A stretch of DNA of 25,284 nt from Sulfidibacterium sp964473395. Its GTDB lineage: Bacteria; Bacteroidota; Bacteroidia; Bacteroidales; F082. The stretch is taken from assembly GCA_964473395.1 (NCBI GenBank), contig CAYYOW010000025.1, positions 1 through 25,284 of the forward strand. Reading direction: 5' to 3'. The translations under genes were made by a program, and so were the position numbers. Shown in pieces: positions 1 to 8,233 of this stretch. Under the pieces are notes generated by a model. The model was not told where the DNA came from. It made no database searches and saw only the letters and a program-made list of their open reading frames with translations. Within the stretch, counting starts at the first letter, position 1; the number at the start of each line of letters is the position of its first letter.

Positions 1-64
1 CATTTTCCAATTCCTTCTCAACTTTGCTGAGTGTTACACCCGTGGGATCCAGATTCTCATTCAT
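1..64 (-). CDS. 5' end of a minus-strand gene, possibly Holliday-junction helicase RuvB (partial)
   Basis: Reading the minus strand from an ATG at 64-62 gives 21 codons that stay open to the window edge: MNENLDPTGVTLSKVEKELEN. The pattern (short acidic start, then LSxxEKELEN) resembles the N terminus of Bacteroidota RuvB, where a similar stretch precedes the ALRP motif; that motif would lie just outside the window. The RuvB identity is an inference from remembered family sequences. The reading frame upstream of this ATG also stays open for a stretch, so the start is not certain. It is divergent from the secreted protein gene at 309. Confidence 0.4.
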   Translation of the reverse strand, partial: MNENLDPTGVTLSKVEKELEN

Positions 65-269
65 TTTCAGTGACTCTGTGTTTATCAACCGGTCAATTCC
101 GGGTTGCCAGGCAAAGATAGGGATAAACTGCCAACGCCAGGATGAATGAGGGATATATCAGCGCCATACCCAATTATTATAGATAATAATAAGCGGGTTT
201 GATTGTTAAATATTCTTAAATCCAACACTTTACAATGAAAAAACAGCAACAGGAAGGTGAAACTGGCGT

Positions 270-277
270 TAATTTTG
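270..277 (+). promoter_or_regulatory. Bacteroidota-type -7 box (TAATTTTG)
   Basis: TAATTTTG matches the Bacteroidota -7 consensus TAnnTTTG exactly and ends 31 bases before the ATG at 309. No good TTTG -33 box sits at the usual distance. Farther upstream, 173-190 is a short AT-rich inverted repeat (ATTATTAT, AG, ATAATAAT) that could be a binding site; this is only a suggestion. The rest of 65-269 shows nothing recognisable. Confidence 0.45.
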
Positions 278-308
278 TAGCGCTGTTTTTAAACCAAAAT
301 CAAATGCC

Positions 309-815
309 ATGAAGAAGATAAAAAGTATCATTTTGTCAGCTTTATTATTGTTGGCCGGTATGACAGCTCACGCACAAATTGTGAATGCTGACAAACAGGA
401 AAGCCATGCCAACAAACCACAGGTTCACATAAATGTTAAAAAGGTGTATGACAAAAACGGAAACATCATCCGCTACGATTCTACTTATGAATGGACATAC
501 AGTAATCATAGCGGAAAGAGTAACATTAACTTAGACAGACTGATGGGACAGTTTGTGCCTTTCTTCAGGGAAAACCTTCCCGATTCGTTGTCGCGGGTCT
601 TTGGTAATCCGGACTTTAACCTGAATGATTCGGCCATGATGTTGAACTTCTTTAATAATGTCCACTTTTTTGACCAATGGCAAAAAGAGATTTTTGACAT
701 GAAGCATGAAATGCAGGCCATGGATTCGCTGCGAATGGAATTTCTAAAGAGATATATGCATGAAAAGAAATATTCAGGGAAAAAGAGGAACCCGCTGAAA
801 GCCGGTGTTTACTGA
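309..815 (+). CDS. Small secreted protein of unknown function
   Basis: A 168-residue protein with a clear Sec signal peptide (MKKIK, then a hydrophobic run, cleavage expected after AHA-Q near residue 22-23). The mature part has a stretch reading VKKVYDKNGNIIRYDSTYEW (residues about 43-62), a sentence-like pattern often seen in secreted Bacteroidota proteins, followed by a region rich in Phe, Met and Asn and a charged, probably helical C terminus with many Met/Lys/Glu residues. No Cys for lipidation and no catalytic motif is visible. It is preceded by a TAnnTTTG box and followed by 111 bases before pgi, which has its own box, so it is probably transcribed alone. I do not recognise the family; a periplasmic location is inferred from the signal peptide. 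Confidence 0.8.
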   Translation: MKKIKSIILSALLLLAGMTAHAQIVNADKQESHANKPQVHINVKKVYDKNGNIIRYDSTYEWTYSNHSGKSNINLDRLMGQFVPFFRENLPDSLSRVFGNPDFNLNDSAMMLNFFNNVHFFDQWQKEIFDMKHEMQAMDSLRMEFLKRYMHEKKYSGKKRNPLKAGVY

Positions 816-900
816 CTTTGAAAACTGCACAGAGAAAAAATACCCTGCGGATTTGCTATGGTTTTGTCGGAAGGCAAACGATAGTTTCCGCATAATTTGG

Positions 901-908
901 TATTTTTG
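901..908 (+). promoter_or_regulatory. Bacteroidota-type -7 box upstream of pgi (TATTTTTG)
   Basis: TATTTTTG fits TAnnTTTG perfectly and lies 18 bases upstream of the pgi ATG at 927. A degenerate TTTC at 885-888 is too close to be a standard -33 box. It is the only box in the 111-base gap after the preceding gene, so it is the likely promoter of the pgi-led operon. Confidence 0.5.
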
Positions 909-926
909 TTTCCTTAAAATTATGCC

Positions 927-2270
927 ATGATACATCTGAAATTTAGTTATGATAACGCCCTGCTTTTTGTGGGGAAAGAGGATATTTTCAATTACCAGAA
1001 AGCCATAGATGGCCATTTCCTTGCTATAAGTGAGCGTACCGGAAAAGGGAGCGACTTTCTTGGCTGGACTGACTTGCCATTCTCTGTTGAGGAGACTTTG
1101 ATAACCAAAATTGAATCTGCTGCGGCCCGCTTTCGCGAAAAATCGGAAGTCAGCGTGGTGGTGGGTATTGGTGGTTCTTACCTTGGGGCGCGTGCCGTAG
1201 TCGAAGCCTTGTCACCACATTTTAACCTGCTGAGGAAGAAAACCGGGAATCCCGTTATGCTTTTTGCAGGCAACAACATCAGCGAAGATTATCTTGCCGA
1301 GCTGTTACAGGTTCTGGACGAAAAAGATTATACCCTCACCGTGATTTCCAAATCGGGAACTACTACCGAACCGGCGCTGGCTTTTCGGTTGCTTCGTGAA
1401 CATATGGAGAAAAAATACGGTAAAGCTGAAACCAAACAGCGTATTATCGCCATAACCGACAAGGAAAAAGGTGCATTGAAACAACTAGCCGATGAGGAAG
1501 GCTATGAAACTTTTGTTGTTCCCGACGATGTAGGTGGCCGTTACTCGGTGCTCACACCGGTAGGATTACTTCCCATTGCCATTGCAGGTTTCGATATTCG
1601 TGCTTTGCTGAAAGGTGCACAAAACATGGAGGAATTTTCGGCAACCGCCACCAAGATCGATGAAAACCCGGTTGCTACTTATGCTGCTGTTCGCAATGCC
1701 TTGTATTCCAGAGGTAAAACCACCGAAATTATGGTAAATTACGAACCCAGGCTGTTCTATTTTACCGAATGGTGGAAGCAGCTTTACGGCGAAAGCGAAG
1801 GCAAAGAGAACAAAGGAATTTTCCCGGCAGGCGTGAGCAACACCACCGACCTGCATTCCATGGGGCAGTATATTCAGGAAGGGAGACGGAATTTATTTGA
1901 AACAGTGCTTTCTGTTGAAAAGCCAAAACATAAACTGACCATTCCTTCCGATGAGGCTAACTTAGACAAGTTGAATTACATTGCCGGAAAACGTATCAAC
2001 GAGGTGAACCACATGGCTGAGCTGGGCACCACGTTGGCTCACGTGGATGGCGGTGTCCCTAACCTAAAAGTTACGATTCCGGAGATTTCGGAAGAGACGT
2101 TGGGCGAAGTGATTTATTTTTATGAAATGGCTTGTGCTGTAAGTGGCTATATTCTCGGTATCAACCCATTCGACCAGCCAGGCGTGGAGGCATACAAGCG
2201 CAATATGTTTGCTTTGCTCGGAAAACCAGGTTTTGAGAAAGAGACGGAAGCTATCCGGCGGAGGCTTTAA
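927..2270 (+). CDS. pgi: Glucose-6-phosphate isomerase
   Basis: Cytosolic phosphoglucose isomerase (EC 5.3.1.9) interconverting glucose-6-phosphate and fructose-6-phosphate in glycolysis and gluconeogenesis. At 447 residues it has the length of the short, Bacillus-type enzymes. Visible signatures: GIGGSYLGAR (80-89), the phosphate-binding SKSGTTTE (141-148), GGRYSVLTPVGLLP (203-216), the catalytic Glu region QLYGESEGK (E289), and TTDLHSMGQYIQEG with the conserved His310. The C-terminal helix with the conserved Lys (PGVEAYKRNMF) is intact. The ATG at 927 is the first in frame and follows a TAnnTTTG box. The next gene starts only 4 bases after the stop, so pgi probably heads an operon with two exported proteins, an odd pairing for a glycolytic gene. 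Confidence 0.97.
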   Translation: MIHLKFSYDNALLFVGKEDIFNYQKAIDGHFLAISERTGKGSDFLGWTDLPFSVEETLITKIESAAARFREKSEVSVVVGIGGSYLGARAVVEALSPHFNLLRKKTGNPVMLFAGNNISEDYLAELLQVLDEKDYTLTVISKSGTTTEPALAFRLLREHMEKKYGKAETKQRIIAITDKEKGALKQLADEEGYETFVVPDDVGGRYSVLTPVGLLPIAIAGFDIRALLKGAQNMEEFSATATKIDENPVATYAAVRNALYSRGKTTEIMVNYEPRLFYFTEWWKQLYGESEGKENKGIFPAGVSNTTDLHSMGQYIQEGRRNLFETVLSVEKPKHKLTIPSDEANLDKLNYIAGKRINEVNHMAELGTTLAHVDGGVPNLKVTIPEISEETLGEVIYFYEMACAVSGYILGINPFDQPGVEAYKRNMFALLGKPGFEKETEAIRRRL

Positions 2271-2274
2271 AAGG

Positions 2275-3132
2275 ATGAAAGATTTGAGAGTTCAGTTTTT
2301 TACGGTTATTTTTTTGTGTCTCGGATGGCTGAGCCTTCCCGCACAAACGCTTGCTCCTTCCGGCCAGCTTGGCGGTGAACACAACCTGTATGCCATGAAC
2401 AAACAGGTGAACCAGTTTGTACAGCGTTTCAACATGGAAGAGGCTCCTTCCGGCAAACCTCTGTATAAAACTGATAAGCGCTACCATAACAACACCTTGC
2501 GTAAAAAGTTGCTACCTTATCTGTTCGATCGTCAAAATCCGCGAACTTCAGGGAAACTGCAACAATATTTTATTGCAGATGTAACCAATAAGGAGCATCC
2601 TGTTTTTCTGAATTTCCTGGACAAAAACTGGTATGCCGAGGTGTCTGCCACTTTCAATAACAATGGTGTGCCGGTAAACCTAATTCTGTTCCTGACTCTC
2701 GAAAAGGCCGGCCTGGGATCCAAATGGATTATCAGTAACGTTTATGATACAGAATTGCACAACCTCTTTCCGGTGGAAAACGCAGCCGGTCATATGAAAT
2801 ATTTCTTACATCCGCAAAGCCATGAGCTGGATTTTATGAATCTGAACAAAGCGTTTGATAACCCAAAACATATTGAATATTATGCTTCTACAGATTATCA
2901 TCCAGATTATCTGACGCTATTTTTCTATTTGATGAAAACCGGAAAACTGAAGTTTGAACACATTAATTCTGTGAAGTTCCATTTTTTACAAATTCCGCAC
3001 TGGTATTTTGAGCTCAGTTTTTTCAACCGAAACACCAGCAACTCGGGATGGCTCATCTCTAACCTGAAATATGTGTCCGTCAAAGAAAAAGCCCAACTCA
3101 TTAATTTTTTCCGCTCATGTTCTACAAAATAA
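2275..3132 (+). CDS. Secreted protein of unknown function, operon partner of the LRR protein
   Basis: A 285-residue protein. The frame is open upstream into pgi, but the ATG at 2275 is chosen because it gives a proper Sec signal peptide (MKDLRVQ, hydrophobic core, cleavage after LPA-Q near residue 23), leaves a 4-base gap after pgi and has AAAAGG just upstream. The mature protein looks like a mixed alpha/beta domain of about 100-200 residues with many aromatic residues (YFIAD, KNWYAEV, FFYLMKTGKLKF) and a C terminus reading KAQLINFFRSCSTK. No known catalytic motif is visible and I do not recognise the family. Its last 16 bases overlap the start of the LRR protein gene, suggesting translational coupling and possibly joint function in the periplasm or at the cell surface. 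Confidence 0.85.
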   Translation: MKDLRVQFFTVIFLCLGWLSLPAQTLAPSGQLGGEHNLYAMNKQVNQFVQRFNMEEAPSGKPLYKTDKRYHNNTLRKKLLPYLFDRQNPRTSGKLQQYFIADVTNKEHPVFLNFLDKNWYAEVSATFNNNGVPVNLILFLTLEKAGLGSKWIISNVYDTELHNLFPVENAAGHMKYFLHPQSHELDFMNLNKAFDNPKHIEYYASTDYHPDYLTLFFYLMKTGKLKFEHINSVKFHFLQIPHWYFELSFFNRNTSNSGWLISNLKYVSVKEKAQLINFFRSCSTK

Positions 3133-5744
3133 ATCTGGCTTTTTTGATAGGACTGTTTTCATTTGGCAGTCTGGCGGCTCAGCAAAGCACTGTTAAACTC
3201 AGCCCAAAAGAGGTAGATGCCTATAAAACGCAATGCTACCAAATGATGAAATACCTGCAGGGCACGCTGACTTTTCTGGGCGACCCGGCCAACCCTCCGG
3301 CTGAAAAAGAAATCATCATCGACAACAGCTACCTGAAAATATTTGAAAATGGCAAAGTGCAGGTCGAAGGGGATCTTGATGCGCATCGTACGGTTCCGAT
3401 TCATAAAGATGTACAGGCTTATCTGAAAGATGTGGTATTCTTCTTTAAAAAGGTCACCTTTACTTTTGACATTACGAGCATTGTTCCTATGCTGACGCAA
3501 AATGGACAAATCTATTTTAAAGTGACTATGAACCGGAACTTAAAAGGCATTACCGTGGAAGGCGACACGGTTAATAATAACCAGCTACGCTATGTTGAGA
3601 TCAACCTTAATCCGGAGAAAAATAGCTTGAAAATTGCCAGTATTTACACCAACAAACCCAACGACGACATAGAAATACAATATTGGTGGAATCACCTTTC
3701 ACAGGCCTGGAAAAACTATTTCGGAAAATCTATCCGTGTGTATGACAGCCTCCCTTTGAACAGAATTATCTCGTTCAGCGATAACAATCTGGTGGTGGAG
3801 ACAAAAAAAATAATTTCTACCGATAGTGTACAGCAGGACTCAACACAGCTTAAGCCTATAGAAGACAGCCTGTTGGTGATACAAGATTCTGTCATGCTTG
3901 TACCGGATACCCTGATAATGAAAAATACCAGCTTGATGCCGCAGCTTATCCAGCATTTGCGAAAGGCTCGTGTGGTCGACATTTCAGGTAACCTGGATAT
4001 TGAAAATCTGGCACCGTTGAGTGAAATGGATAACCTGCGTTCGCTAAGCTGCGCCCACACACTTATTGATGATTTAACACCGTTACGTAGCCTCAGCAGG
4101 TTACAAATGCTGGACATCACCGGTTGTCCTGTGGAAACTTTGGATCCGTTGCGTTATGTTTCCGCTTTGCGCGAAATTGACGCCCCTTTTACCTCCCTGA
4201 GCAAAGTTAAGGTTTTGGGGAACCTGAGGAATCTGGAGATGCTGAACCTTGCACATACACAAATTGTCAGCCTTCCCAACCTGAAGAGCCTGCAAAACCT
4301 GCGGACGCTGGAGCTGGATGCCACCCCTTTGCAAAGTATTGATTCGCTGGCCTTTCTTACACAACTTACCAACCTGAACATCGCTAAAACCGCTGTGAAA
4401 GATTTTACTCCGCTGACTAAACTCACCGCGTTGCAAAGCCTCAACCTTGACAGCACCCTCATCACCGATCTGCATCTGCTCGGTAAGCTCAACTCACTTA
4501 CGATTTTGCAAATCAACGGCACACGGGTTTCCGACTTACTTCCCCTTGTACAATTGCCTGCTTTGAAATATATTTACTGTGACAATTCGGGCGTCAATAA
4601 CAAAGCGGCAGCTGCTTTTAACAAAGTCAATCCGCGGGTTCAGATTATCTATAATTCCAAAAAACTGGAAAAATGGTGGAAGGCAATGCCCGAATTCTGG
4701 AAAAATATTTTCATTACCCATGCAAACCTTAGCGAGCCTATTAGCAAAGAACAGCTTCATAAGCTTTTGCTATTGAAAAAGCTGAATCTCCAGGGCAACA
4801 CGGAGGTTCGCAGCCTGAAACCGCTCGCGATGCTCATTCAACTGAAAGAACTCAATATTTCCGGTACTTCTGTCCGCAACCTGGAGCCTTTGACTTCAGT
4901 CATAACATTGCGTCGGCTCGATGTGAGCCACACCCGGATACAATCTTTGTCACCATTGCAAAAACTAAAAAACTTACGAACATTAAACATCAAACATACA
5001 GCCGTACGCGATCTTTTTCCCCTGGCACATATCAGTAATCTGACTCTGGTTCTTGCCGACAGTACTCGTGTCAAACAGAAAAATGTGCTTACTCTTGAAA
5101 AATATCTGCCACAGTGTCTGGTTCTGTTCCAGACATCCCGGCTCAAACTATGGTGGTACAACCTTGGAGAGCCGTGGCAGGCAGCGCTTTCTCAGCAAAT
5201 GGAGCTGGATGATCCGCCCACAGCCGAACAATTACAACAGCTGGTAAATATGAGAAAAATCAGCATCGGCAATCATCTGGATATTGAAAGCGTAGAGCCG
5301 CTAACCGTTTTTGTCCATTTAAAAGTATTAAAGCTGGATAACACAAGCATCACTGACATTACGCCAGTTGCCGGATTAAAGAGGTTGAAGGAACTGTCTG
5401 TTACCAACAGCCCGTTATGGGATACCGGTCCGTTGGCAGGCATGAAGCAGCTGAAGAACCTCAACCTCGAAAATACTTCGGTGGAAGATTTGTATCCTCT
5501 GCAGGGATTGCATCAATTGCAAAAGCTGAATATTTCAGGAACAAAAATAAGAAACCTGAAACCGTTGGCCGGACTGACCAATTTGCGTGAGCTTGTTATC
5601 AATAACACAAGGGTGAACAGCCTGAAATATATCATGTCCTTGTCGCAGCTGACCTTGTTGCGTTGCGACCATACCCTGCTGAGAGAGAGAAAAGTGCAGA
5701 ACTTCAAAGAGAAACATCCCAAGACAAAGGTAATTTTTTATTAA
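3117..5744 (+). CDS. Secreted leucine-rich-repeat protein with three WW-capped LRR blocks
   Basis: An 875-residue protein with a signal peptide (MFYKINLAFLIGLFSFGSLAAQ). Residues about 24-185 form a non-repeat N-terminal domain (GTLTFLGDP, IIIDNSYLKIFENGKVQVEGD, VQAYLKDV) of a kind I associate with Bacteroidota surface-type proteins. The rest is LRRs of about 22 residues of the internalin-like type (L..L..L.iS.T.I.dL.PL). The repeats fall into three blocks, each opened by a Trp motif (YWWNHLSQAW at 189, KWWKAMPEFW at 519, LWWYNLGEPW at 678) and each closed by a short cap (NPRVQIIYN; PQCLVLFQ; PKTKVIFY at the very C terminus). A Thr/Ser/Asp-rich linker lies near 230-265. There is no type IX secretion domain or lipobox. 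LRRs suggest protein binding; the partner is unknown. The gene overlaps the previous one by 16 bases. Confidence 0.9.
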   Translation: MFYKINLAFLIGLFSFGSLAAQQSTVKLSPKEVDAYKTQCYQMMKYLQGTLTFLGDPANPPAEKEIIIDNSYLKIFENGKVQVEGDLDAHRTVPIHKDVQAYLKDVVFFFKKVTFTFDITSIVPMLTQNGQIYFKVTMNRNLKGITVEGDTVNNNQLRYVEINLNPEKNSLKIASIYTNKPNDDIEIQYWWNHLSQAWKNYFGKSIRVYDSLPLNRIISFSDNNLVVETKKIISTDSVQQDSTQLKPIEDSLLVIQDSVMLVPDTLIMKNTSLMPQLIQHLRKARVVDISGNLDIENLAPLSEMDNLRSLSCAHTLIDDLTPLRSLSRLQMLDITGCPVETLDPLRYVSALREIDAPFTSLSKVKVLGNLRNLEMLNLAHTQIVSLPNLKSLQNLRTLELDATPLQSIDSLAFLTQLTNLNIAKTAVKDFTPLTKLTALQSLNLDSTLITDLHLLGKLNSLTILQINGTRVSDLLPLVQLPALKYIYCDNSGVNNKAAAAFNKVNPRVQIIYNSKKLEKWWKAMPEFWKNIFITHANLSEPISKEQLHKLLLLKKLNLQGNTEVRSLKPLAMLIQLKELNISGTSVRNLEPLTSVITLRRLDVSHTRIQSLSPLQKLKNLRTLNIKHTAVRDLFPLAHISNLTLVLADSTRVKQKNVLTLEKYLPQCLVLFQTSRLKLWWYNLGEPWQAALSQQMELDDPPTAEQLQQLVNMRKISIGNHLDIESVEPLTVFVHLKVLKLDNTSITDITPVAGLKRLKELSVTNSPLWDTGPLAGMKQLKNLNLENTSVEDLYPLQGLHQLQKLNISGTKIRNLKPLAGLTNLRELVINNTRVNSLKYIMSLSQLTLLRCDHTLLRERKVQNFKEKHPKTKVIFY

Positions 5745-5976
5745 AAATCCCGACTGGTTGGCGAAAGCATCCAAACCATCCAACTCTTTCCGTTTAGTTC
5801 TGAGATGCATAGGGGAGGAGCACGCGAGAACCTGCTAAAGCTTCCCTCTGTCAACCTCAACTCAAGCGCGTTTGCAACGCGTTCGCATCTTATACCGAGC
5901 TCTGGTTGATACAGCATTTGCAATGTTACTTGCTATGCTCCGGTCAGACTTTTGCCAAAAAGATGCCGTCTTTTAA
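5745..5976. repeat. Spacer between convergent genes with a perfect GC-rich hairpin, probable dispersed-repeat remnant
   Basis: The gap contains the palindrome CGCGTT-TGC-AACGCG at 5867-5881 (6-bp stem, 3-base loop), not followed by a T-run, so it is not a classical terminator. A weak AT-rich hairpin (AAAAGA, 5-base loop, TCTTTT) at 5958-5974 lies next to the stop codon of the minus-strand gene and could help end transcription. The surrounding text (for example the TTGCAACGCGTTCGCATCTTATACCG part) resembles intergenic sequence repeated in other Bacteroidota genomes; this is from memory and not verified. No gene is supported here. Confidence 0.4.
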
Positions 5977-8142
5977 TTACATCACAAACCGCCACACAAA
6001 TTTAACCTGGATAGATGTATATTTTGTGTCTAATTTATGTTGTTTAGTATCATATCCCTGATTCACAACAAAATAAAGGTTTGTCCCCGGCGTAGGAATC
6101 CAGTTGACACGAAAATTCAGGAGCATTTCCTGTTCCTGATTGTTCCATTGGGCAAACATGGAGCCAAACAAATCGGGGTTGACGGCAAAATCCACCCGGC
6201 TACCCACTTCGTGAACCACAAAATTTCCGGCAGGCAAAAAGACGCTTTGGTGGGTATAATCTGTGCTAAAGCGCAAATGTTTGGAAATTTGCCAGTTTAT
6301 GGAACCAGAAAAGACCGTCCGGCTTCCGTTATAAAAACCACCCCAGTTAGAAAAAAATTGACCGTAAATTTTACGGCCACGATAGGTGGCAAATTGCAAC
6401 TCCCAATCGGTAAACCAATACTCTCCCTTAGGGATGATAATGGTGCTGTAAATATTGAAATCTTCGGTAAGATTCTCCGCTTTTCTCTGGATGTTAAACT
6501 CAAAATACTCGCCGTTGCGGGTGATAAAACCCAACGGTCTGAATTCTGACCAAAATGACTGTAACTTATGCGTTACATCATCAATGTAATAATTGAAATC
6601 GAAGATTTTAAAGATAAACTGCTGGATAAACCGAAGATGTTTTTTAGGGCGTGGTTTTACCCTGAAATCAGCATTATACATCTGATAAGCAGTTCTGCGC
6701 TGAAAGCCTACCTCCGGATTGAACCCGGCGCCTGAGCGATCCCATACGGCAGAGAATTCGATAAGGTCGTTGGGATAATCGAAAAACAACCGGCTTGCAA
6801 GACCTGTTTTTTGTGTACGGTCGGAAGTGTAACTTTGTGCCAACGCTCCTCCGAAAGCAATGTTCTTATTCCCCTTAAAATGCGAGTTAAAGTAATTGAA
6901 ATCAGCGCCATACACAAAGTTCTGATGGCCGGCTCCCAGTTTGCTCACAGCAATCATCCCCACGCTTGATTCTTTAAAAATGTCCTGTTTCACCCTGACC
7001 ACTGAGTAATTAGTCACCGGCAGCGTATCTTTTCCGGCTGTTTCGATACTCATGGCACCAATGGAGGTTTTCCCCGTTTTCCCCATGACCCGTGCTCCTG
7101 CAATAATGGGAACAATGGAATTGTCGGGCGCCAGGCCGATACGCCGTGAATAAAAAGGCTGGACGCTACCTAAAGCGAAATTGAAATAATTTTTCCCTTC
7201 GAGAAAGAATTCTCTTTTCTCGGGATAGTAAAGCGAAAATCGCGTGAGGTTTACCTGCATACGATCCGATTCCACCTGTGCAAAATCAGTATTTATGGTC
7301 AGATTCATTTTAAGAGTCGGCGTAATTAAATAGTTCACATCACCGCCGACATTCCAGGTAAGCTGCGGTTTTTCGCCTACATTCTTTTCCAGCCCGGTGA
7401 TGCCATAAGGCTTCATCTCAATGAGGGAAGTCTTACTTTTTCCTTTTATGCCAACAAGATAACCTGCATTGGAAACCTGCCGGATACTTGAATTTCGTGA
7501 CCAGCCCTGCCAGTCGTCCTGTTCGCGCTTGCGCCGGATGTTTCGCTCGAAATTGATTCCCCAAATCTGGGTTTTTCCTTCGGTAAACCGTAACGATGAG
7601 AAGGGAATTTCAAATTCGGCAAACCAGCCTTGTACGGTACGGGTTGTCTTTACATTCCATACTCCATCCCAGGATTTATTACTACTTTGTCCGTTTTGCG
7701 AAATCAGAATATCTGTACGTGCAGCATTGGGATTGGTAATAAACAGATAGCCGTTGCGCCGGTCGTTGTAGGTGTCAAGAATAACTTGAAAATTGTCATC
7801 GGTACCATAATTAAAATCACGCTTCATCTGACTGGCAATTATTTTATCGGGATGATTATCATAGCACCACACACCTATGTAAATATTTTTTGAATCATAT
7901 AAAACGGCCACATCGGTACGTTCGGTAGCTGGCCGGCCTTCGTGTAATTCACGCTGGGTAAAATCGGAAATTTTTCTCGCCTGTTGCCACGCCGGCTCAT
8001 TCAGCCTGCCATCCAGTTTTATGGGTTGATGAATAGGTAATGCATGTATGGTGTCCGGTTGGGAGTGCTGAGCGAAAGCCTGCACGGTAACAAGTAGAAA
8101 AAACAATCCGAAAAATAAAATGGCTTTGGCCGTAGAAAACAT
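5977..8142 (-). CDS. DUF5916-family outer-membrane protein with N-terminal CBM9-like domain
   Basis: A 721-residue exported protein. Residues 1-24 are a signal peptide ending AFA-Q. Residues about 35-190 resemble a family 9 carbohydrate-binding-type domain: IKLDGRLNEPAWQQA at the start, then VAVLYDSKNIYIGVWCYD and the TDDNFQVILDTYNDRRNGYLF stretch. The remainder matches the pattern of DUF5916: alternating polar/aromatic strands, the motif YYPEKREFFLEGKNYFNF with YSRRIG, and a C-terminal strand ending VKFVWRFVM, consistent with an outer-membrane beta-barrel. The function of the family is not established; binding or transport of a glycan or another large substrate is possible. Two TAATTTTG boxes in an 18-bp duplicated element lie directly upstream. 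It converges on the LRR protein gene. Confidence 0.88.
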   Translation of the reverse strand: MFSTAKAILFFGLFFLLVTVQAFAQHSQPDTIHALPIHQPIKLDGRLNEPAWQQARKISDFTQRELHEGRPATERTDVAVLYDSKNIYIGVWCYDNHPDKIIASQMKRDFNYGTDDNFQVILDTYNDRRNGYLFITNPNAARTDILISQNGQSSNKSWDGVWNVKTTRTVQGWFAEFEIPFSSLRFTEGKTQIWGINFERNIRRKREQDDWQGWSRNSSIRQVSNAGYLVGIKGKSKTSLIEMKPYGITGLEKNVGEKPQLTWNVGGDVNYLITPTLKMNLTINTDFAQVESDRMQVNLTRFSLYYPEKREFFLEGKNYFNFALGSVQPFYSRRIGLAPDNSIVPIIAGARVMGKTGKTSIGAMSIETAGKDTLPVTNYSVVRVKQDIFKESSVGMIAVSKLGAGHQNFVYGADFNYFNSHFKGNKNIAFGGALAQSYTSDRTQKTGLASRLFFDYPNDLIEFSAVWDRSGAGFNPEVGFQRRTAYQMYNADFRVKPRPKKHLRFIQQFIFKIFDFNYYIDDVTHKLQSFWSEFRPLGFITRNGEYFEFNIQRKAENLTEDFNIYSTIIIPKGEYWFTDWELQFATYRGRKIYGQFFSNWGGFYNGSRTVFSGSINWQISKHLRFSTDYTHQSVFLPAGNFVVHEVGSRVDFAVNPDLFGSMFAQWNNQEQEMLLNFRVNWIPTPGTNLYFVVNQGYDTKQHKLDTKYTSIQVKFVWRFVM

Positions 8143-8160
8143 GTTTCCATATGATTTTAT

Positions 8161-8206
8161 GAAAACAAAATTATAACTTTAGCTACCAGAAAACAAAATT
8201 ATAACT
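8161..8206 (-). promoter_or_regulatory. Duplicated 18-bp promoter-like element with two perfect -7 boxes
   Basis: An 18-bp sequence (plus strand GAAAACAAAATTATAACT) occurs identically at 8161-8178 and 8189-8206, a 28-bp period. On the minus strand each copy contains TAATTTTG, a perfect Bacteroidota -7 box (8173-8166 and 8201-8194). The TTTG of the distal copy (8197-8194) lies 20 bases upstream of the proximal -7 box, about where a -33 box belongs, so the copy could serve both roles. The proximal box ends 23 bases before the start codon at 8142. Confidence 0.6.
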
Positions 8207-8233
8207 AATTTATCATTAATCCAGATTATCAGG

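Noticed and set aside
2143..2274. Upstream start for the 285-residue secreted protein
   Set aside because: It would overlap pgi by 128 bases and bury the signal peptide; the ATG at 2275 gives a proper export signal.
5741..5923. Minus-strand 60-codon frame in the spacer after the LRR gene
   Set aside because: It spans the palindromic spacer, has no export signal or domain, and is best explained as repeat-derived non-coding sequence.
6037..6549. Plus-strand 170-codon frame inside the DUF5916 gene
   Set aside because: It is antisense to a well-supported coding sequence and has no recognisable domain or signal.
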